From NCBI RefSeq assembly GCF_016649425.1, contig NZ_JADRCR010000007.1, positions 62,001 through 126,000 on the forward strand: a stretch of DNA of 64,000 nucleotides, given 5' to 3'. This document shows positions 54,467 through 64,000 of the stretch, piece after piece. Source of the stretch: Limnobaculum allomyrinae (lineage in GTDB: Bacteria > Pseudomonadota > Gammaproteobacteria > Enterobacterales > Enterobacteriaceae). A program made the translations under genes and the position numbers. Within the stretch, counting starts at the first letter, position 1. Each line of letters starts with the position of its first letter. The notes below the pieces were generated by a model, which saw only the letters and a program-made list of their open reading frames with translations, had not been told where the DNA came from and ran no database searches.

Positions 54467-56236
54467 TTAGCGCAATAATTTTTCTACCTGAGGTAACTCT
54501 TTAATCCCTTCTTGTGCTGCACTGTCATATCCATAAATATCAGTACGGAATTCAGGCGTTCCACTATTTGACACCCAAGAGGTCATATAATAGAGCTGCA
54601 CAGGGATCTCTTCACGAATATTGGCATAGGTTGTGCTGCCACGTTTCAGAGTGTTTTGAATTTTATTGTCATCCCAACCCACTTCATTTAACAAAATATT
54701 TGCCAGTTCAGATGCTTTATTAACCCTAATACAGCCTGAGCTTAACGCCCTCATATTTTTGTCAAACAAACGGTGGTTAGGTGTATCGTGCAAATAAATT
54801 GCATCATCATTCGGCATATTAAACTTAAAGCGGCCTAACGCATTACTACGGCCAGGGGCTTGTTGCAGGCGGTAATTCCCACCGGCTGACCAGTCAATGG
54901 TACTTGGATCCACAACGGTAGCGCCTTTGCCCCAACCGGAATAGACGGTATAACCACCGCGCTTCAGATATTCAGCATCACGTTTAGCTTTAGGTACTAA
55001 ATCTTCACGAATTAATTTAACCGGAACGTTCCATGGCGGATTAACCACCACATTGTTTAACGCACTGCTCATTAATGGTGTTTTGCGTTTTACAGAACCA
55101 ACAATAACCCGGGATTCCAGAATCAATTCGCTATTTACATAATAGGCCAGTGAATAATCGGGAATATTGACGAAAATACCGTGATCCATTGAGTGTGGTA
55201 ATAAACGTAAACGCTGAATATTCAGTGCTAAAATAGCTGCGCGCGTTTGCGGAGCCATATTTAACGCTTCACGAGTCGTATTACCGATGACACCGTCAGT
55301 TTCCATGCCATACATTTGTTGGAAACGTTTTACGCCATCCACCAACTCGCCGCTGTATACCAACGATACATTTTTCTTAGGCGCCGAAGTTTGGCCTTCT
55401 GTTGTAGCATGAGACGCGGCATCACCTTTGATAAGACCGCTACGCGCCAGAATATCTCTCAGTACAGGCACATCTTTATTACTGTTACCCGGACGCAAAC
55501 TTTGTTTAGCAAGCGACATTTGTGGCCATGGTTGAACATCTTCAACTAACGGCTTCAATAAATCATGCATTTTGCTATAGGAGGTATTCTGTGGGGCTAA
55601 ACTTTGGATAAACTTGTCAGAATTGCCATCTTTAACGGCCAGTTGCCATTGGCTAATCATTTCAGCTGAAGGTGCGGCCATTTTGTAAGAGCCTTTGTTA
55701 TATAACCAACGATTACCATTAGTTTTAACACCTTCAACAAAATGCATATAGCCCAAGAGAGCATCAGATAATATAGCATCTCTGGCAATACCAGTAATTT
55801 CTGGTTGAGTCAGTAATTTTGCCCACTGACCAAATTGAGGCTGTATACCTGCCAGCGCCATTTCAGCTAACTGTTGTTCAAACAACTTCTGAACTTTCTC
55901 GTCTTCCCACAGGGATTTCATTTCTGAAGTGGTATAGACAGAACTTAACTCAGGCATGAACTTTAATGTTACCCCAGCAGGTAATGCCGCGAGTAATGCA
56001 TCACGCGTTTGGGCAACCAGTGCCGGGTCTTGAACCGGCAATTCAACAGCGGTAGTTTCTGCTGTTGCTACTTGCTCACCTTCTGTTGTCACGGGTGCTT
56101 CGGCAGAAATAGCCGCTGGAGCCTGATTATTCAGGTCTTCATCCGCCGCACATCCGCCTAATGGGAATGCCATCAACGCCGTTAATGTACATTTTACCGC
56201 TAAATTTTTAATAATTTTTCGTTTTACCAACAACAT
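54467..56236 (-). CDS. ldtD: L,D-transpeptidase LdtD
   Basis: Makes 3-3 (mDAP-mDAP) peptidoglycan cross-links in the periplasm and can confer beta-lactam bypass. A signal sequence is followed by a scaffold domain, a peptidoglycan-binding helical insert (VKRFQQMYGMETDGVIG) and a YkuD domain with HDTPNHRLF and the catalytic Cys in SSGCIRVNKA. The 589 residues fit E. coli YcbB (615). The signal ends in FPLGGCAADE, a possible lipobox that E. coli LdtD lacks (see findings). It is between mukB and mepK, as in E. coli. Confidence 0.93.
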   Translation of the reverse strand: MLLVKRKIIKNLAVKCTLTALMAFPLGGCAADEDLNNQAPAAISAEAPVTTEGEQVATAETTAVELPVQDPALVAQTRDALLAALPAGVTLKFMPELSSVYTTSEMKSLWEDEKVQKLFEQQLAEMALAGIQPQFGQWAKLLTQPEITGIARDAILSDALLGYMHFVEGVKTNGNRWLYNKGSYKMAAPSAEMISQWQLAVKDGNSDKFIQSLAPQNTSYSKMHDLLKPLVEDVQPWPQMSLAKQSLRPGNSNKDVPVLRDILARSGLIKGDAASHATTEGQTSAPKKNVSLVYSGELVDGVKRFQQMYGMETDGVIGNTTREALNMAPQTRAAILALNIQRLRLLPHSMDHGIFVNIPDYSLAYYVNSELILESRVIVGSVKRKTPLMSSALNNVVVNPPWNVPVKLIREDLVPKAKRDAEYLKRGGYTVYSGWGKGATVVDPSTIDWSAGGNYRLQQAPGRSNALGRFKFNMPNDDAIYLHDTPNHRLFDKNMRALSSGCIRVNKASELANILLNEVGWDDNKIQNTLKRGSTTYANIREEIPVQLYYMTSWVSNSGTPEFRTDIYGYDSAAQEGIKELPQVEKLLR

Positions 56237-56368
56237 CCTTTGTCCCCTGCTTTTACCAACATATTATTGACCATCGCCACTATGCCCCATTTGAACGTTA
56301 AAATGGCTTGATAAACATGCGCTCTAATTAAAACATTTCTACCAAACATCCTGTATAAATTGGCATTC

Positions 56369-56394
56369 GAAAAATTGGCCGCCTTTCGGCGACC
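56369..56394 (-). terminator. Terminator of the muk operon
   Basis: On the minus strand GGTCGCC, loop GAAA and GGCGGCC (one G-U pair) are followed by AATTTTT, about 50 bases past mukB. Confidence 0.85.
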
Positions 56395-56447
56395 TTAAAT
56401 ACAGATTATCTTAACAAGGTAACAATAAACAATAATCTAATATTGAT

Positions 56448-59400
56448 TTATTGTAACAACTCTTCAGAAACATCTGGCTCATCACTTTTTTTCGCCTCAC
56501 TTTCAACTTTAGCAGGCTCTTTATCTGCTGCAAACCCTTTAAGACCAACCACATGAACATGTTCATGATTTTGGAATACCTTACGAACCAACTTATAGGT
56601 TGTTCCCTTCTCCGGACTAATGTTTTCCGGGGCGGCGATCACCAGTTGCATCTCCAAACGATCGCAGAGCTCAAACAGTGTCGCAATAGAGTTGGCATCA
56701 AGACGAGCCGCCTCATCCAGGAACAGCAGGCGGCATGGAGAAATATCTTTACCACGTAACCGTCTGGATTCTTCCTCCCAGCTCTGAACTACCATCACCA
56801 GGATTGACATACCGGTACCGATAGCTTCACCGGTTGATAAAGCGCCACTTTCTGCACGCAACCAACCGTCAGAACCACGATATACTTCAACTTCCAATTC
56901 AAGATAGTTGCGGTAATCCAGCAGCTCTTCACCTATGGTTTGCGCTGTGCGCTGCCCCATATCAATATGCGGATTCAAACGCTGGTAAAGTTTGGCCAAA
57001 GCTTCAGAGAAGGTTAAACGGTTACTGCTAAACAGATCCTGATGCTGCTCTTGCTGTTCTGACAACACTTCAAGCAGTGTCGCGTGAGCCTCACGCACAT
57101 TAACATTCAGACGCACACTCTTAACCTGTCCAAAGGCTACGGCCTGCAAGCCCTGGTTCAACATGCGAATACGGTTCTGCTCGCGCTGAATTGTTTTGCG
57201 GATAATGTTAGCCACACTCTTAGAGCTAATGGCCAACTTCTGCTCACGGGCTGTCAGCTCTTCCGTCAAACGAGCCAGTTCAATCTCCATTTGTTCAATG
57301 GCTTCAACCGGATCGTCGGTACGAATAATATCCTGACGAATACGCTCACGCAGATGCTGATAAACCGCAATATAGAACTGAACTTTTCTCTCAGGACGTT
57401 TAGGATCTTCCGAGGCTCTGAGTACATCACGCAAGTGTTCGTTATCAGCAACCGCCAGACGCAACGCACCTAATGCTTTATCCGACATTGAGCGCAGTTC
57501 TTCTGCGTCCATATAGGCTAATTCACGACGATGCAGGCGACGCTCAACATCATTATCTTTAACCAGACGCATCACCAGGCACCAACCGGCTTTTGCGGTT
57601 ACCACCTGTTCACGAATCTGATGATATTCACGTTCTGCTTTGCGTAAGCGCTTCTGTAAATTGTCCATCTCGGCTTCACAGAAGGTAATTTGCTTTTCTA
57701 ATTGATTGCAACGCTGGCGATTTTGGTGCAGCCCGGCATACAACTCATCACGACGTTGTTTAGCTCTGGCCTCTGCATTTGGATCGGCCTGAACGCCAAT
57801 ATCTTGCAGTTCCTGCCCTAACTCTTTCAACATATCGCGCTTAGCATCGTAAGAGCTTTTGAGAGAGGCTAGTACCTGATTAAACTGCGCCGCCTGAGCC
57901 TGATAGGATTTTAACTGCTCTCTGGCACGGCTACGTTCGGCTTCTGCCTGCTCCAGACGTTGACGCAACTTATCGTTTAAATCGGAGTTTTCAGTTAGCA
58001 TCCCAGCCGAATCGCTATAGCTGAAATGAACCCGACGTTGCACCACTTCTGTTAATGCAAAAGCCTGCTGTTTCGCCTGACGTTGAGCCGATTGCGCCTG
58101 AGCATAACTGGCCTGTAAATTTTCATGCTGCGTTGGATCGCTTTGCAACACGGACACTAATGGTTCAAGTTTATTTAACGTGTTGCCATGCTGTTGAACA
58201 TAGCGAGCGGCTTCCTGAGCCTCTTCCAGATCTTCCCGAATCACTTCAACACGCTCTATCAGGGAGTCATCTCCCATCAAGTGCAACAGTGGCATGATAC
58301 GGTTTAGCTGGCTGATGCTTTCTTTGGTTTGATCAAGCTGCTGCTTATGCTGGCGCTCCTGGCCTTCATGACCATTCAGCTCACGCTCAATTTCATTACG
58401 ACGGGAGGTTAACTGGCGAATCTCCGCTTCCGGATCACTTTCAAACACTACGGAAAGATGAGTACCAACAAAACGGCTGAAACTTTGATGCAAGCGCTGT
58501 GTTTTTTGAACATCAAAAGAGATAGTCGCATAACGTTCTGCCAGTTCTTCTCGCTCTGCACTCAGTACTTCCAGACGGTTTTCACGAGCAGCACGACCAA
58601 ATAACGGCACTTCCGGGAAACGTGAATAGCGCCACTGGCGATCGGAAACTTTAACCACGATTGCGCCAGTCAGCTCTTCCGCCTCAAAAACACTGTCATC
58701 AAATGACTGAGGATCCCCCTCAATCAAATACAGGTCTTCCGGGCAATCTTCCAGAGAGTCTAAGTGTTCACGTAACAGTGAAAGATCCGGTACCACGATA
58801 CCGTGACGAGCAGGCCCGTATAAGGCAGAGAAATAAGGTGCATCATCCAGTACCACGTCATCATAAATTTCAGATAACAGGACGCCGCCAAAGCGTTCAG
58901 CTAAAGCCAGCAGACGATTGTCTTCTGCACCACTTGGTTGGCTCAGGCGTTCAATTTGCTGCTCAACTAAGCTCTTTTGCTGTGATATCTGGTCACGTTC
59001 AACGGTGGTTTCACGTTCACGTTCCAGTAGATATTGCATCTGCTCAGTAATCTGAGCACTGCTCTCCAGACTTTCACCACACTGCTCACTAAGCTGAGTG
59101 AGAGCATCCTGAGCAGCGATCCAAACCGGAGCTCTGTCAGATAGCTGTTTAATACGGCTATTGGCTTGTTCCAGTTCCTGACGCAGCGTCATTCTCTGTT
59201 CACCAAAGCTGGCCGCGCCCTGAGACAGCTCTTCCAGACGCATTTCCAGTTCGCTACGAACTTCCTCTAACTCTTCCAGTTGGTAGTTATGCCCGGCTTT
59301 TTTACAAAACTCTTGCAGTAAGCGTTCTGCATCTTGTTGCTCGCGTAAACGCTGCTCCAGCTCCGAAAGCTGAATGCGTAACGCATTGACTCGTTCCGCC

Positions 59401-60932
59401 TGATGCTGTTGTGATGACCAGTCACGCAATAATTCTTTTGCTGTTTTCCAGGCATCTGCCCGGCTAACTTCACCGGCCATTTTGCACACCAGTTGATAGG
59501 CTTCTTCAAACTGGCTGTGTGCCGCATCGGCCACGCTAAGTTTTTGCTCCAGCGCTAACAATGCTTCGGTAGCTTCTTGTTCACGAGCAGTAAAGGTCTC
59601 TAACCATTCATCGGCATTGTCTGCGGTTAGTTCAGGTAGCTGACACACTTCCCGTGCGCGTTCTAACGCAGTCAACGCCTGTTGATACTGAATAGCTCGG
59701 GTTTGCTGAACATCCAATGCTTGCTGATAGTCAGCCAACTGGCTTTTTAGTTCATCAACTTCAAGCTCAGATCCTTCAGTACGGGCCTGATACTCCGCCA
59801 GTTGCTCATTAGATTCAGCAACAACTTCATTTTGCTCTTCTAAACGGTAAGTCAGCTCATCTAAATCGCTTTGATAGCGCTCAATCTTTTCCTGCTGACG
59901 CATTGCCGTTTGCACTAAATTGAGATGGTCACTGGCTGCCTGATAATCCATTTCCAGATCGGATTGCGCTCCGGACTGCTCAGCCAGCTCCCGCGCCATT
60001 TCAACATGGCGATACTGTTCAGTAACCAACTGAGCACGACTGGTAAGTAACTCGCGCCGCAATACCAGTGCACCATCAAGATGCACCCGACGTTCGTTGG
60101 CATGACGCATATAATCCGCTGCCACATACGAGGTCGCTTCGGAAATCAGATGCTTAAACAGGTCGCGGTCAGATTGAGTGACTCGAATAGCCTCTAACGT
60201 CATGCGGTTTTCCCGCAGCGCCGATTCCATATCCTGGAAGGCTTTGCGCACCCCGCTGTTTTCTGGCAACAGGTAATCCCGTAATGAACGGGTAATGGCG
60301 CTGGAGATACCGCCGTACAGTGAGGCTTCAATCAGACGATAGAACTTACTACGATCGGAAGAAGAGCGTAAACGTTTAGGAATAACACCTAAATCAAACA
60401 TCAAGGCATGGTAATCAGCAATGGAGTTAAATTGCTTGAACTGAACCCCTTCAATAGCTTCAACCCGCTCTTTTAATTCAGGCAGTGGTAATACTCTGGC
60501 CTGACGTTCACCGACGGTTTCTGTTAAAATTTGGGTTGGTTGTATCGCTGCCGGTAAGCCAGAAATAGTGAATGGTTTGATATCAACTTTCTTATCACGA
60601 CCGGCAACCTGCTGTAAGCGAACCCCACAGATAACGCGCTGATGACGGGAGTTAACCACATCCAGTGTGGCATAACATACACCGGCTTTTAACTTACCGT
60701 ACAGGCCTTTATCTCTGGAACCGCTGGTCGCTCCCGCTTCCGTAGTGTTACGGAAATGAAGCAGCGTCAGATCGGGGATCAAAGCAGTAACGAAAGCCGC
60801 CATGGTGGTGGATTTCCCTGCCCCATTACCACCAGAAAGTGTGGTAACTAACTCATCCAGATCAAAAGTACGGGCAAAAAAGCCATTCCAGTTGACCAGC
60901 GTTAGCGAGCGAAATTTACCGCGTTCAATCAT
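56448..60932 (-). CDS. mukB: Chromosome partition protein MukB (SMC-like)
   Basis: Condensin ATPase that compacts and segregates the chromosome with MukE and MukF and binds topoisomerase IV. The N-terminal head has Walker [10 protein letters not shown] near residue 34. Long coiled coils surround a hinge near residues 650-780, and the C-terminal head has the signature [10 protein letters not shown] and Walker B LLFLDEA. The 1494 residues are close to E. coli MukB (1486). The start overlaps the mukE stop by four bases (ATGA). The C-terminal tail ([16 protein letters not shown]) is acidic and variable. Confidence 0.97.
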   Translation of the reverse strand: MIERGKFRSLTLVNWNGFFARTFDLDELVTTLSGGNGAGKSTTMAAFVTALIPDLTLLHFRNTTEAGATSGSRDKGLYGKLKAGVCYATLDVVNSRHQRVICGVRLQQVAGRDKKVDIKPFTISGLPAAIQPTQILTETVGERQARVLPLPELKERVEAIEGVQFKQFNSIADYHALMFDLGVIPKRLRSSSDRSKFYRLIEASLYGGISSAITRSLRDYLLPENSGVRKAFQDMESALRENRMTLEAIRVTQSDRDLFKHLISEATSYVAADYMRHANERRVHLDGALVLRRELLTSRAQLVTEQYRHVEMARELAEQSGAQSDLEMDYQAASDHLNLVQTAMRQQEKIERYQSDLDELTYRLEEQNEVVAESNEQLAEYQARTEGSELEVDELKSQLADYQQALDVQQTRAIQYQQALTALERAREVCQLPELTADNADEWLETFTAREQEATEALLALEQKLSVADAAHSQFEEAYQLVCKMAGEVSRADAWKTAKELLRDWSSQQHQAERVNALRIQLSELEQRLREQQDAERLLQEFCKKAGHNYQLEELEEVRSELEMRLEELSQGAASFGEQRMTLRQELEQANSRIKQLSDRAPVWIAAQDALTQLSEQCGESLESSAQITEQMQYLLERERETTVERDQISQQKSLVEQQIERLSQPSGAEDNRLLALAERFGGVLLSEIYDDVVLDDAPYFSALYGPARHGIVVPDLSLLREHLDSLEDCPEDLYLIEGDPQSFDDSVFEAEELTGAIVVKVSDRQWRYSRFPEVPLFGRAARENRLEVLSAEREELAERYATISFDVQKTQRLHQSFSRFVGTHLSVVFESDPEAEIRQLTSRRNEIERELNGHEGQERQHKQQLDQTKESISQLNRIMPLLHLMGDDSLIERVEVIREDLEEAQEAARYVQQHGNTLNKLEPLVSVLQSDPTQHENLQASYAQAQSAQRQAKQQAFALTEVVQRRVHFSYSDSAGMLTENSDLNDKLRQRLEQAEAERSRAREQLKSYQAQAAQFNQVLASLKSSYDAKRDMLKELGQELQDIGVQADPNAEARAKQRRDELYAGLHQNRQRCNQLEKQITFCEAEMDNLQKRLRKAEREYHQIREQVVTAKAGWCLVMRLVKDNDVERRLHRRELAYMDAEELRSMSDKALGALRLAVADNEHLRDVLRASEDPKRPERKVQFYIAVYQHLRERIRQDIIRTDDPVEAIEQMEIELARLTEELTAREQKLAISSKSVANIIRKTIQREQNRIRMLNQGLQAVAFGQVKSVRLNVNVREAHATLLEVLSEQQEQHQDLFSSNRLTFSEALAKLYQRLNPHIDMGQRTAQTIGEELLDYRNYLELEVEVYRGSDGWLRAESGALSTGEAIGTGMSILVMVVQSWEEESRRLRGKDISPCRLLFLDEAARLDANSIATLFELCDRLEMQLVIAAPENISPEKGTTYKLVRKVFQNHEHVHVVGLKGFAADKEPAKVESEAKKSDEPDVSEELLQ

Positions 60933-61645
60933 TCCTGTTCATCCTCCGCGCTATCCGCTACGTTTTCATTATTCTGGTCGTCATCAGACAGTGACAAACT
61001 GTTTTCCAGCGGCATTGCTTCACCATCACGAATCATACGTAATTGTGCTTCTCTTGGGTCATCACTGCTGCGAACATCTGCACCGAAACGGAATACTGCC
61101 TCGGTAATTCGAAACTTAGAGTTGTCGGTACCCATAAACGTCACCATGCCTAAACGACGCAAACGGTTAAGAGAAGTTCGCACTTTTTCCTGCAATTTTT
61201 GACGATCAAGGTCAGAACCGGTTGAGCGCTGGTTGACATATTTTAATAATTTGCTTTCATCAGCCAGCGAAATCAGTTCTTCATACAGTTCCTGACTGCT
61301 AAAAATACCTTCCTGAGCTAATCGCTCCGGGCTGAGGTAGAGATAACAAAGGATCTTACCAACCATCATATCCAGCTCGGACAAAACTGAACGAGATATC
61401 AGCGTGGTTGAGCGAGGACGCAAATAGAAGAACCCTTCTGGTGCCCGAATTAACTCAACATTATAGCGTTGGTAAAACAGCTCCAGCTCATCCTGATAAT
61501 CCATCAGGAAAGCATGATTATCCAGTTCATCAATGCCGATATGGCGGCCAGAACGCAGTTGACTATCAAGCGCCGGGAAAAGTGAGTTGGCAATTGCCTG
61601 AGCCAGCTTTGCTGGCATGATTTGTTCAATATTTGTCGATGACAT
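60929..61645 (-). CDS. mukE: Chromosome partition protein MukE
   Basis: Winged-helix (KITE) subunit that bridges MukF and MukB. From the ATG at 61645 it is 238 residues ([14 protein letters not shown]), matching E. coli MukE (234) throughout, with an acidic variable tail. The upstream in-frame start at 61726 lies inside mukF and adds 27 residues with no counterpart. It overlaps the mukF end by 20 bases and mukB by four, so the three are strictly coupled. Confidence 0.96.
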   Translation of the reverse strand: MSSTNIEQIMPAKLAQAIANSLFPALDSQLRSGRHIGIDELDNHAFLMDYQDELELFYQRYNVELIRAPEGFFYLRPRSTTLISRSVLSELDMMVGKILCYLYLSPERLAQEGIFSSQELYEELISLADESKLLKYVNQRSTGSDLDRQKLQEKVRTSLNRLRRLGMVTFMGTDNSKFRITEAVFRFGADVRSSDDPREAQLRMIRDGEAMPLENSLSLSDDDQNNENVADSAEDEQE

Positions 61646-62948
61646 GGGCCTGCACCTTGGCTCCGTAATCGTTAATCGACTGCCATTCGGCAGGCAATCC
61701 GGAGAAATCAGCATCTGCCACACCAAGTCTGACGGCCTGATCGACTAACAGTCGGGCTACGTCAAAATGGCGGGAGCGTGGGAATTGAGTCAAATAGCTA
61801 CGCATGACTGCACCGAGATCTAACGGCCGGGCATCCCGTCGATAAACCTCAAGCGCAACTTCAATATGCGCTGCGATTTGCTCTCGCATTTCGGTAAATT
61901 CTTCAAATTCTAAATCCGGTGGAAGCTCCCCGGTAACCTCTTCACTACGCAGAGCCAGCTCTTCATCACGCATATCAAACAGACGTTCTGCATTAGCGTA
62001 AGTTAACGCCCATGGCTGGTCAAAGTAGGTTTGTAGTGATTGACGTAAACGTTGGGAGAAGATTCGGTTCTTATCCATATCTATCGCAGTACGGATAAAT
62101 TTATGAATATGGCGATCGTAGCCAATCCACAGGTCAATAGCCTGCTGCCCCCAACTGATAATACGATCCAGTTTGGACTGTAAATCCAATACCAATTTAT
62201 CGACAAACAGCAGTTCAGAATTATTCATTGTGGCATCCTGAATGCGCAATAAATTGGCCTGAAGTTTGTCACCTGCAGCTTCCAGTGTGTCTTGCAGTTC
62301 CCGCAGAGTGCCGGAAGTTTCCATCAATAAGGCTTCACAGCTCGAAATAGCAGCGCGCCAGTCTTTACCTAACAGGGCAGCGATATCATCTTTTACGTTT
62401 TGTTGCTGCTCGTCCATTATGCGCTGGGTGAGATCGATACTGTCAAAAATTTCAGCAACCGAGTATTTCAGTGGAGCAAATACGTTTCGGTGCCAATGGA
62501 AATCATCACCGCCCTCTTCGGCCGCTTCGGCCGCCAGGTTGAGTTCCTGGGCAACAATCGATAGCTGCATAGAGAGACGCAGTGAAGAGAATTCACGCTG
62601 TCGAATATAATAATCCGTAATACCTATGCCTAAAGGCGTTAAACGATAGATAGCATTGCCATCTGCCAGTTCACTGGTAAAACGGTTCAAAAGTCGTTGC
62701 TTAACCATATCATTGATAGCATTGTTGGCGCGTACGGCAACGGTTTCGTGCGTTTGCTCGAACCCTTTGCTAACGTGTCTGAATGCATCAACCAGCTCGC
62801 CTTCGCTCATTTCACCATCCAGCCGATCGCTGTTCAGCGTGGCAATGGCTAATAAAAATGCCAGACGTTCTGTTGGTAACGACAATGAAAAATCATTTTT
62901 ACGAGCCCAGGCGACCAGTTCCGGTACAGTCTGGGAAAAATCACTCAT
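61626..62948 (-). CDS. mukF: Chromosome partition kleisin MukF
   Basis: Kleisin subunit of MukBEF. The 440 residues equal E. coli MukF and begin [20 protein letters not shown]. An N-terminal winged-helix dimerisation domain is followed by a helical middle region and a C-terminal domain that contacts MukB, ending HVIDKY as in E. coli. Its ATG overlaps the cmoM stop by four bases, so cmoM-mukF-mukE-mukB is one operon with overlaps at every joint. Confidence 0.97.
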   Translation of the reverse strand: MSDFSQTVPELVAWARKNDFSLSLPTERLAFLLAIATLNSDRLDGEMSEGELVDAFRHVSKGFEQTHETVAVRANNAINDMVKQRLLNRFTSELADGNAIYRLTPLGIGITDYYIRQREFSSLRLSMQLSIVAQELNLAAEAAEEGGDDFHWHRNVFAPLKYSVAEIFDSIDLTQRIMDEQQQNVKDDIAALLGKDWRAAISSCEALLMETSGTLRELQDTLEAAGDKLQANLLRIQDATMNNSELLFVDKLVLDLQSKLDRIISWGQQAIDLWIGYDRHIHKFIRTAIDMDKNRIFSQRLRQSLQTYFDQPWALTYANAERLFDMRDEELALRSEEVTGELPPDLEFEEFTEMREQIAAHIEVALEVYRRDARPLDLGAVMRSYLTQFPRSRHFDVARLLVDQAVRLGVADADFSGLPAEWQSINDYGAKVQAHVIDKY

Positions 62949-63748
62949 AGTTCATCCTTTACGTTCGACTCGTTTGGCTTTTGTGCTATCACATGAATAT
63001 AACGTCCCAAACTGACAAACGGCTCTTGTCGGCAATAGCGCAATTCCAGTGCCAGCAAGGCAGCAAAATCCTGCTGCTGTTGTTGTTTATTCTGTGCGTA
63101 ATCATGAAAAACCCGAACTCCACTCTTGCTGATGGTAACCATCTGCATTTCATCTAACCAATTATAGACCTGCTGAGGTTCTAATGGTCGGTCAGGTGAC
63201 AGTGTGCGCTTTTTCTTTTTTTGCATCCCGGCTTCAATATAGCCAAAATTACCTAACGTAATATTACGAAATAACAGTGCGTTATAATTGTAAAACATCA
63301 ATGATAACATGCCCGCTGGTTGCAGACATTGGGTTAGGGCTTCCAGCGTACCTCGCTGGTCCTGAACCCATTCTAAAACTGCGTGAAACAATACCAGATC
63401 TACCGGCTGTTCTAAATGATCTGATACATCCTTTGCTGCACAGTGAATAAATTGTATCTGTTGGCTCACACCTTTTTCTGCTGCGGCTGATTCTGCCCGT
63501 TTCAACATTTCGGCTGAAATATCACAGAAAATCACTTGATGCCCTCGCGCAGCCATCTCACAGGCCATTACACCTTCACCACCACCAGCATCAAGAATGC
63601 GCAAGGGACGCTGAGGCATAAGTGACAGCAAATGTTCGAGATCCTGCCACAATACGGTCTGACGAATTTCGCCTTTTGTTGTGCCATAAATATTGCGAGA
63701 AAATTTTTCTGCAATATCATCAAAATTACGATCTTTGGTGGCTCTCAA
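62945..63748 (-). CDS. cmoM: tRNA uridine-5-oxyacetic acid methyltransferase CmoM
   Basis: SAM-dependent enzyme (formerly SmtA) that methylates 5-carboxymethoxyuridine at the wobble position of tRNA. The SAM motif LDAGGGEG is near residue 50, and FHAVLEWV and [11 protein letters not shown] follow. The E. coli protein begins [16 protein letters not shown]; here the matching part follows a short extension. I prefer TTG at 63748, because GGAG stands five bases upstream, giving 267 residues (E. coli 261). The ATG at 63775 (276 residues) has no clear ribosome site. The C-terminal NESNVKDEL overlaps mukF. Confidence 0.92.
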   Translation of the reverse strand: MRATKDRNFDDIAEKFSRNIYGTTKGEIRQTVLWQDLEHLLSLMPQRPLRILDAGGGEGVMACEMAARGHQVIFCDISAEMLKRAESAAAEKGVSQQIQFIHCAAKDVSDHLEQPVDLVLFHAVLEWVQDQRGTLEALTQCLQPAGMLSLMFYNYNALLFRNITLGNFGYIEAGMQKKKKRTLSPDRPLEPQQVYNWLDEMQMVTISKSGVRVFHDYAQNKQQQQQDFAALLALELRYCRQEPFVSLGRYIHVIAQKPNESNVKDEL

Positions 63749-63910
63749 ATTGACTCCGCCAGACTTTATTACCATAACTCACAAATGAGTCTCTTATTAT
63801 ATCAGTCTGCTATTTTGACACAGGCTGATATAGAATAAATCTTATTCGTCCTGTCTGGATATTCAGATGATGTTTTTTTATACAAAAAACAGCTATTTTT
63901 CGGAAAAAAC

Positions 63911-64000
63911 ATGCTATTTATTTTAAAAAAAATTATCGGCAACTTGCTTCTTCCTTTGCCCTTCTTGCTGCTGTTAATGGCTATTGCATTACTGTTGCTT
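63911..64000 (+). CDS. elyC: Envelope biogenesis factor ElyC, start only
   Basis: The last 30 codons of the window, running off the right edge, encode a very hydrophobic N-terminus, MLFILKKIIGNLLLPLPFLL. This matches the opening of E. coli ElyC (YcbC, MLFTLKKVIGNMLLPLP), an inner-membrane protein needed for peptidoglycan precursor supply. The DUF218 domain lies outside. It is divergent from cmoM, as in E. coli. Identification rests on this short but distinctive stretch and on the gene order. Confidence 0.85.
   Translation, partial: MLFILKKIIGNLLLPLPFLLLLMAIALLLL

Noticed and set aside
58661..59050. 129-residue plus-strand ORFs within mukB
   Set aside because: Antisense shadows of the coiled-coil coding sequence, with Gln/Pro/His-rich composition and no start signals.
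61646..61726. N-terminal extension of MukE
   Set aside because: It overlaps the coding end of mukF in another frame and has no match in E. coli MukE.

Overview
The window is a chromosomal segment of a member of the Enterobacterales. Nearly every housekeeping protein aligns closely from memory with its Escherichia coli counterpart, and local gene orders are those of enterobacteria. It is clearly not Escherichia: base composition looks more AT-rich, the ugd gene is the Pseudomonas/Serratia-type form, mnmH sits between selD and topB, and two blocks that are far apart in E. coli are joined. A genus in or near Budviciaceae or Yersiniaceae would fit, but I cannot place it further from sequence alone.

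Layout. (1) 1-4.6 kb: ugd (partial), galU, rssB, ychJ, purU and one tRNA-Tyr gene with a stringent-type promoter. (2) 4.7-18.2 kb: a LOG-family gene, xthA, nudG, the selD-mnmH-topB operon, ydjA, sppA, ansA-pncA, msrB, gapA, yeaD. (3) 18.2-38.8 kb: mipA, the pqiABC operon with uup and rlmL upstream, ycbX, zapC, pyrD, pepN, pncB, asnS, an OmpF-type porin, aspC. (4) 38.8-52.8 kb: an accessory island inserted between aspC and gloC, which are neighbours in E. coli. (5) 52.8-64 kb: gloC, mepK, ldtD, the mukF-mukE-mukB condensin operon led by cmoM, and the start of elyC.

The island is the part worth attention. Its core is a contact-dependent growth inhibition (CDI) locus on the minus strand: cdiB (outer-membrane transporter), cdiA (3262-residue exoprotein with TPS domain, filamentous repeats, VENN motif) and a translationally coupled immunity gene cdiI. 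The CdiA C-terminal region has three cysteine pairs, a hydrophobic segment, and a last domain with a His-Gly and a Ser-Cys-Asn-Thr-Gly motif that suggests a clan CD-like cysteine peptidase fold. I do not recognise this toxin/immunity pair. Downstream lie a DUF596-like gene, a frameshifted second ORF, two decayed SymE-like fragments on the opposite strand, a solitary IS-like end, and an unannotated two-gene micro-operon (44 and 58 codons). The micro-operon has overlapping reading frames and a promoter covered by a good LexA-type box, and it resembles the immunity/Icd region of P4-like satellite phages.

How the genes work together. selD and mnmH form a selenophosphate to 2-selenouridine tRNA pathway. 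ansA/pncA and pncB touch NAD and amide metabolism. pqiABC moves lipid between membranes, and mepK, ldtD and elyC act on the envelope. cmoM with mukFEB keeps the conserved tRNA-modification/condensin operon. Intrinsic terminators separate most transcription units.
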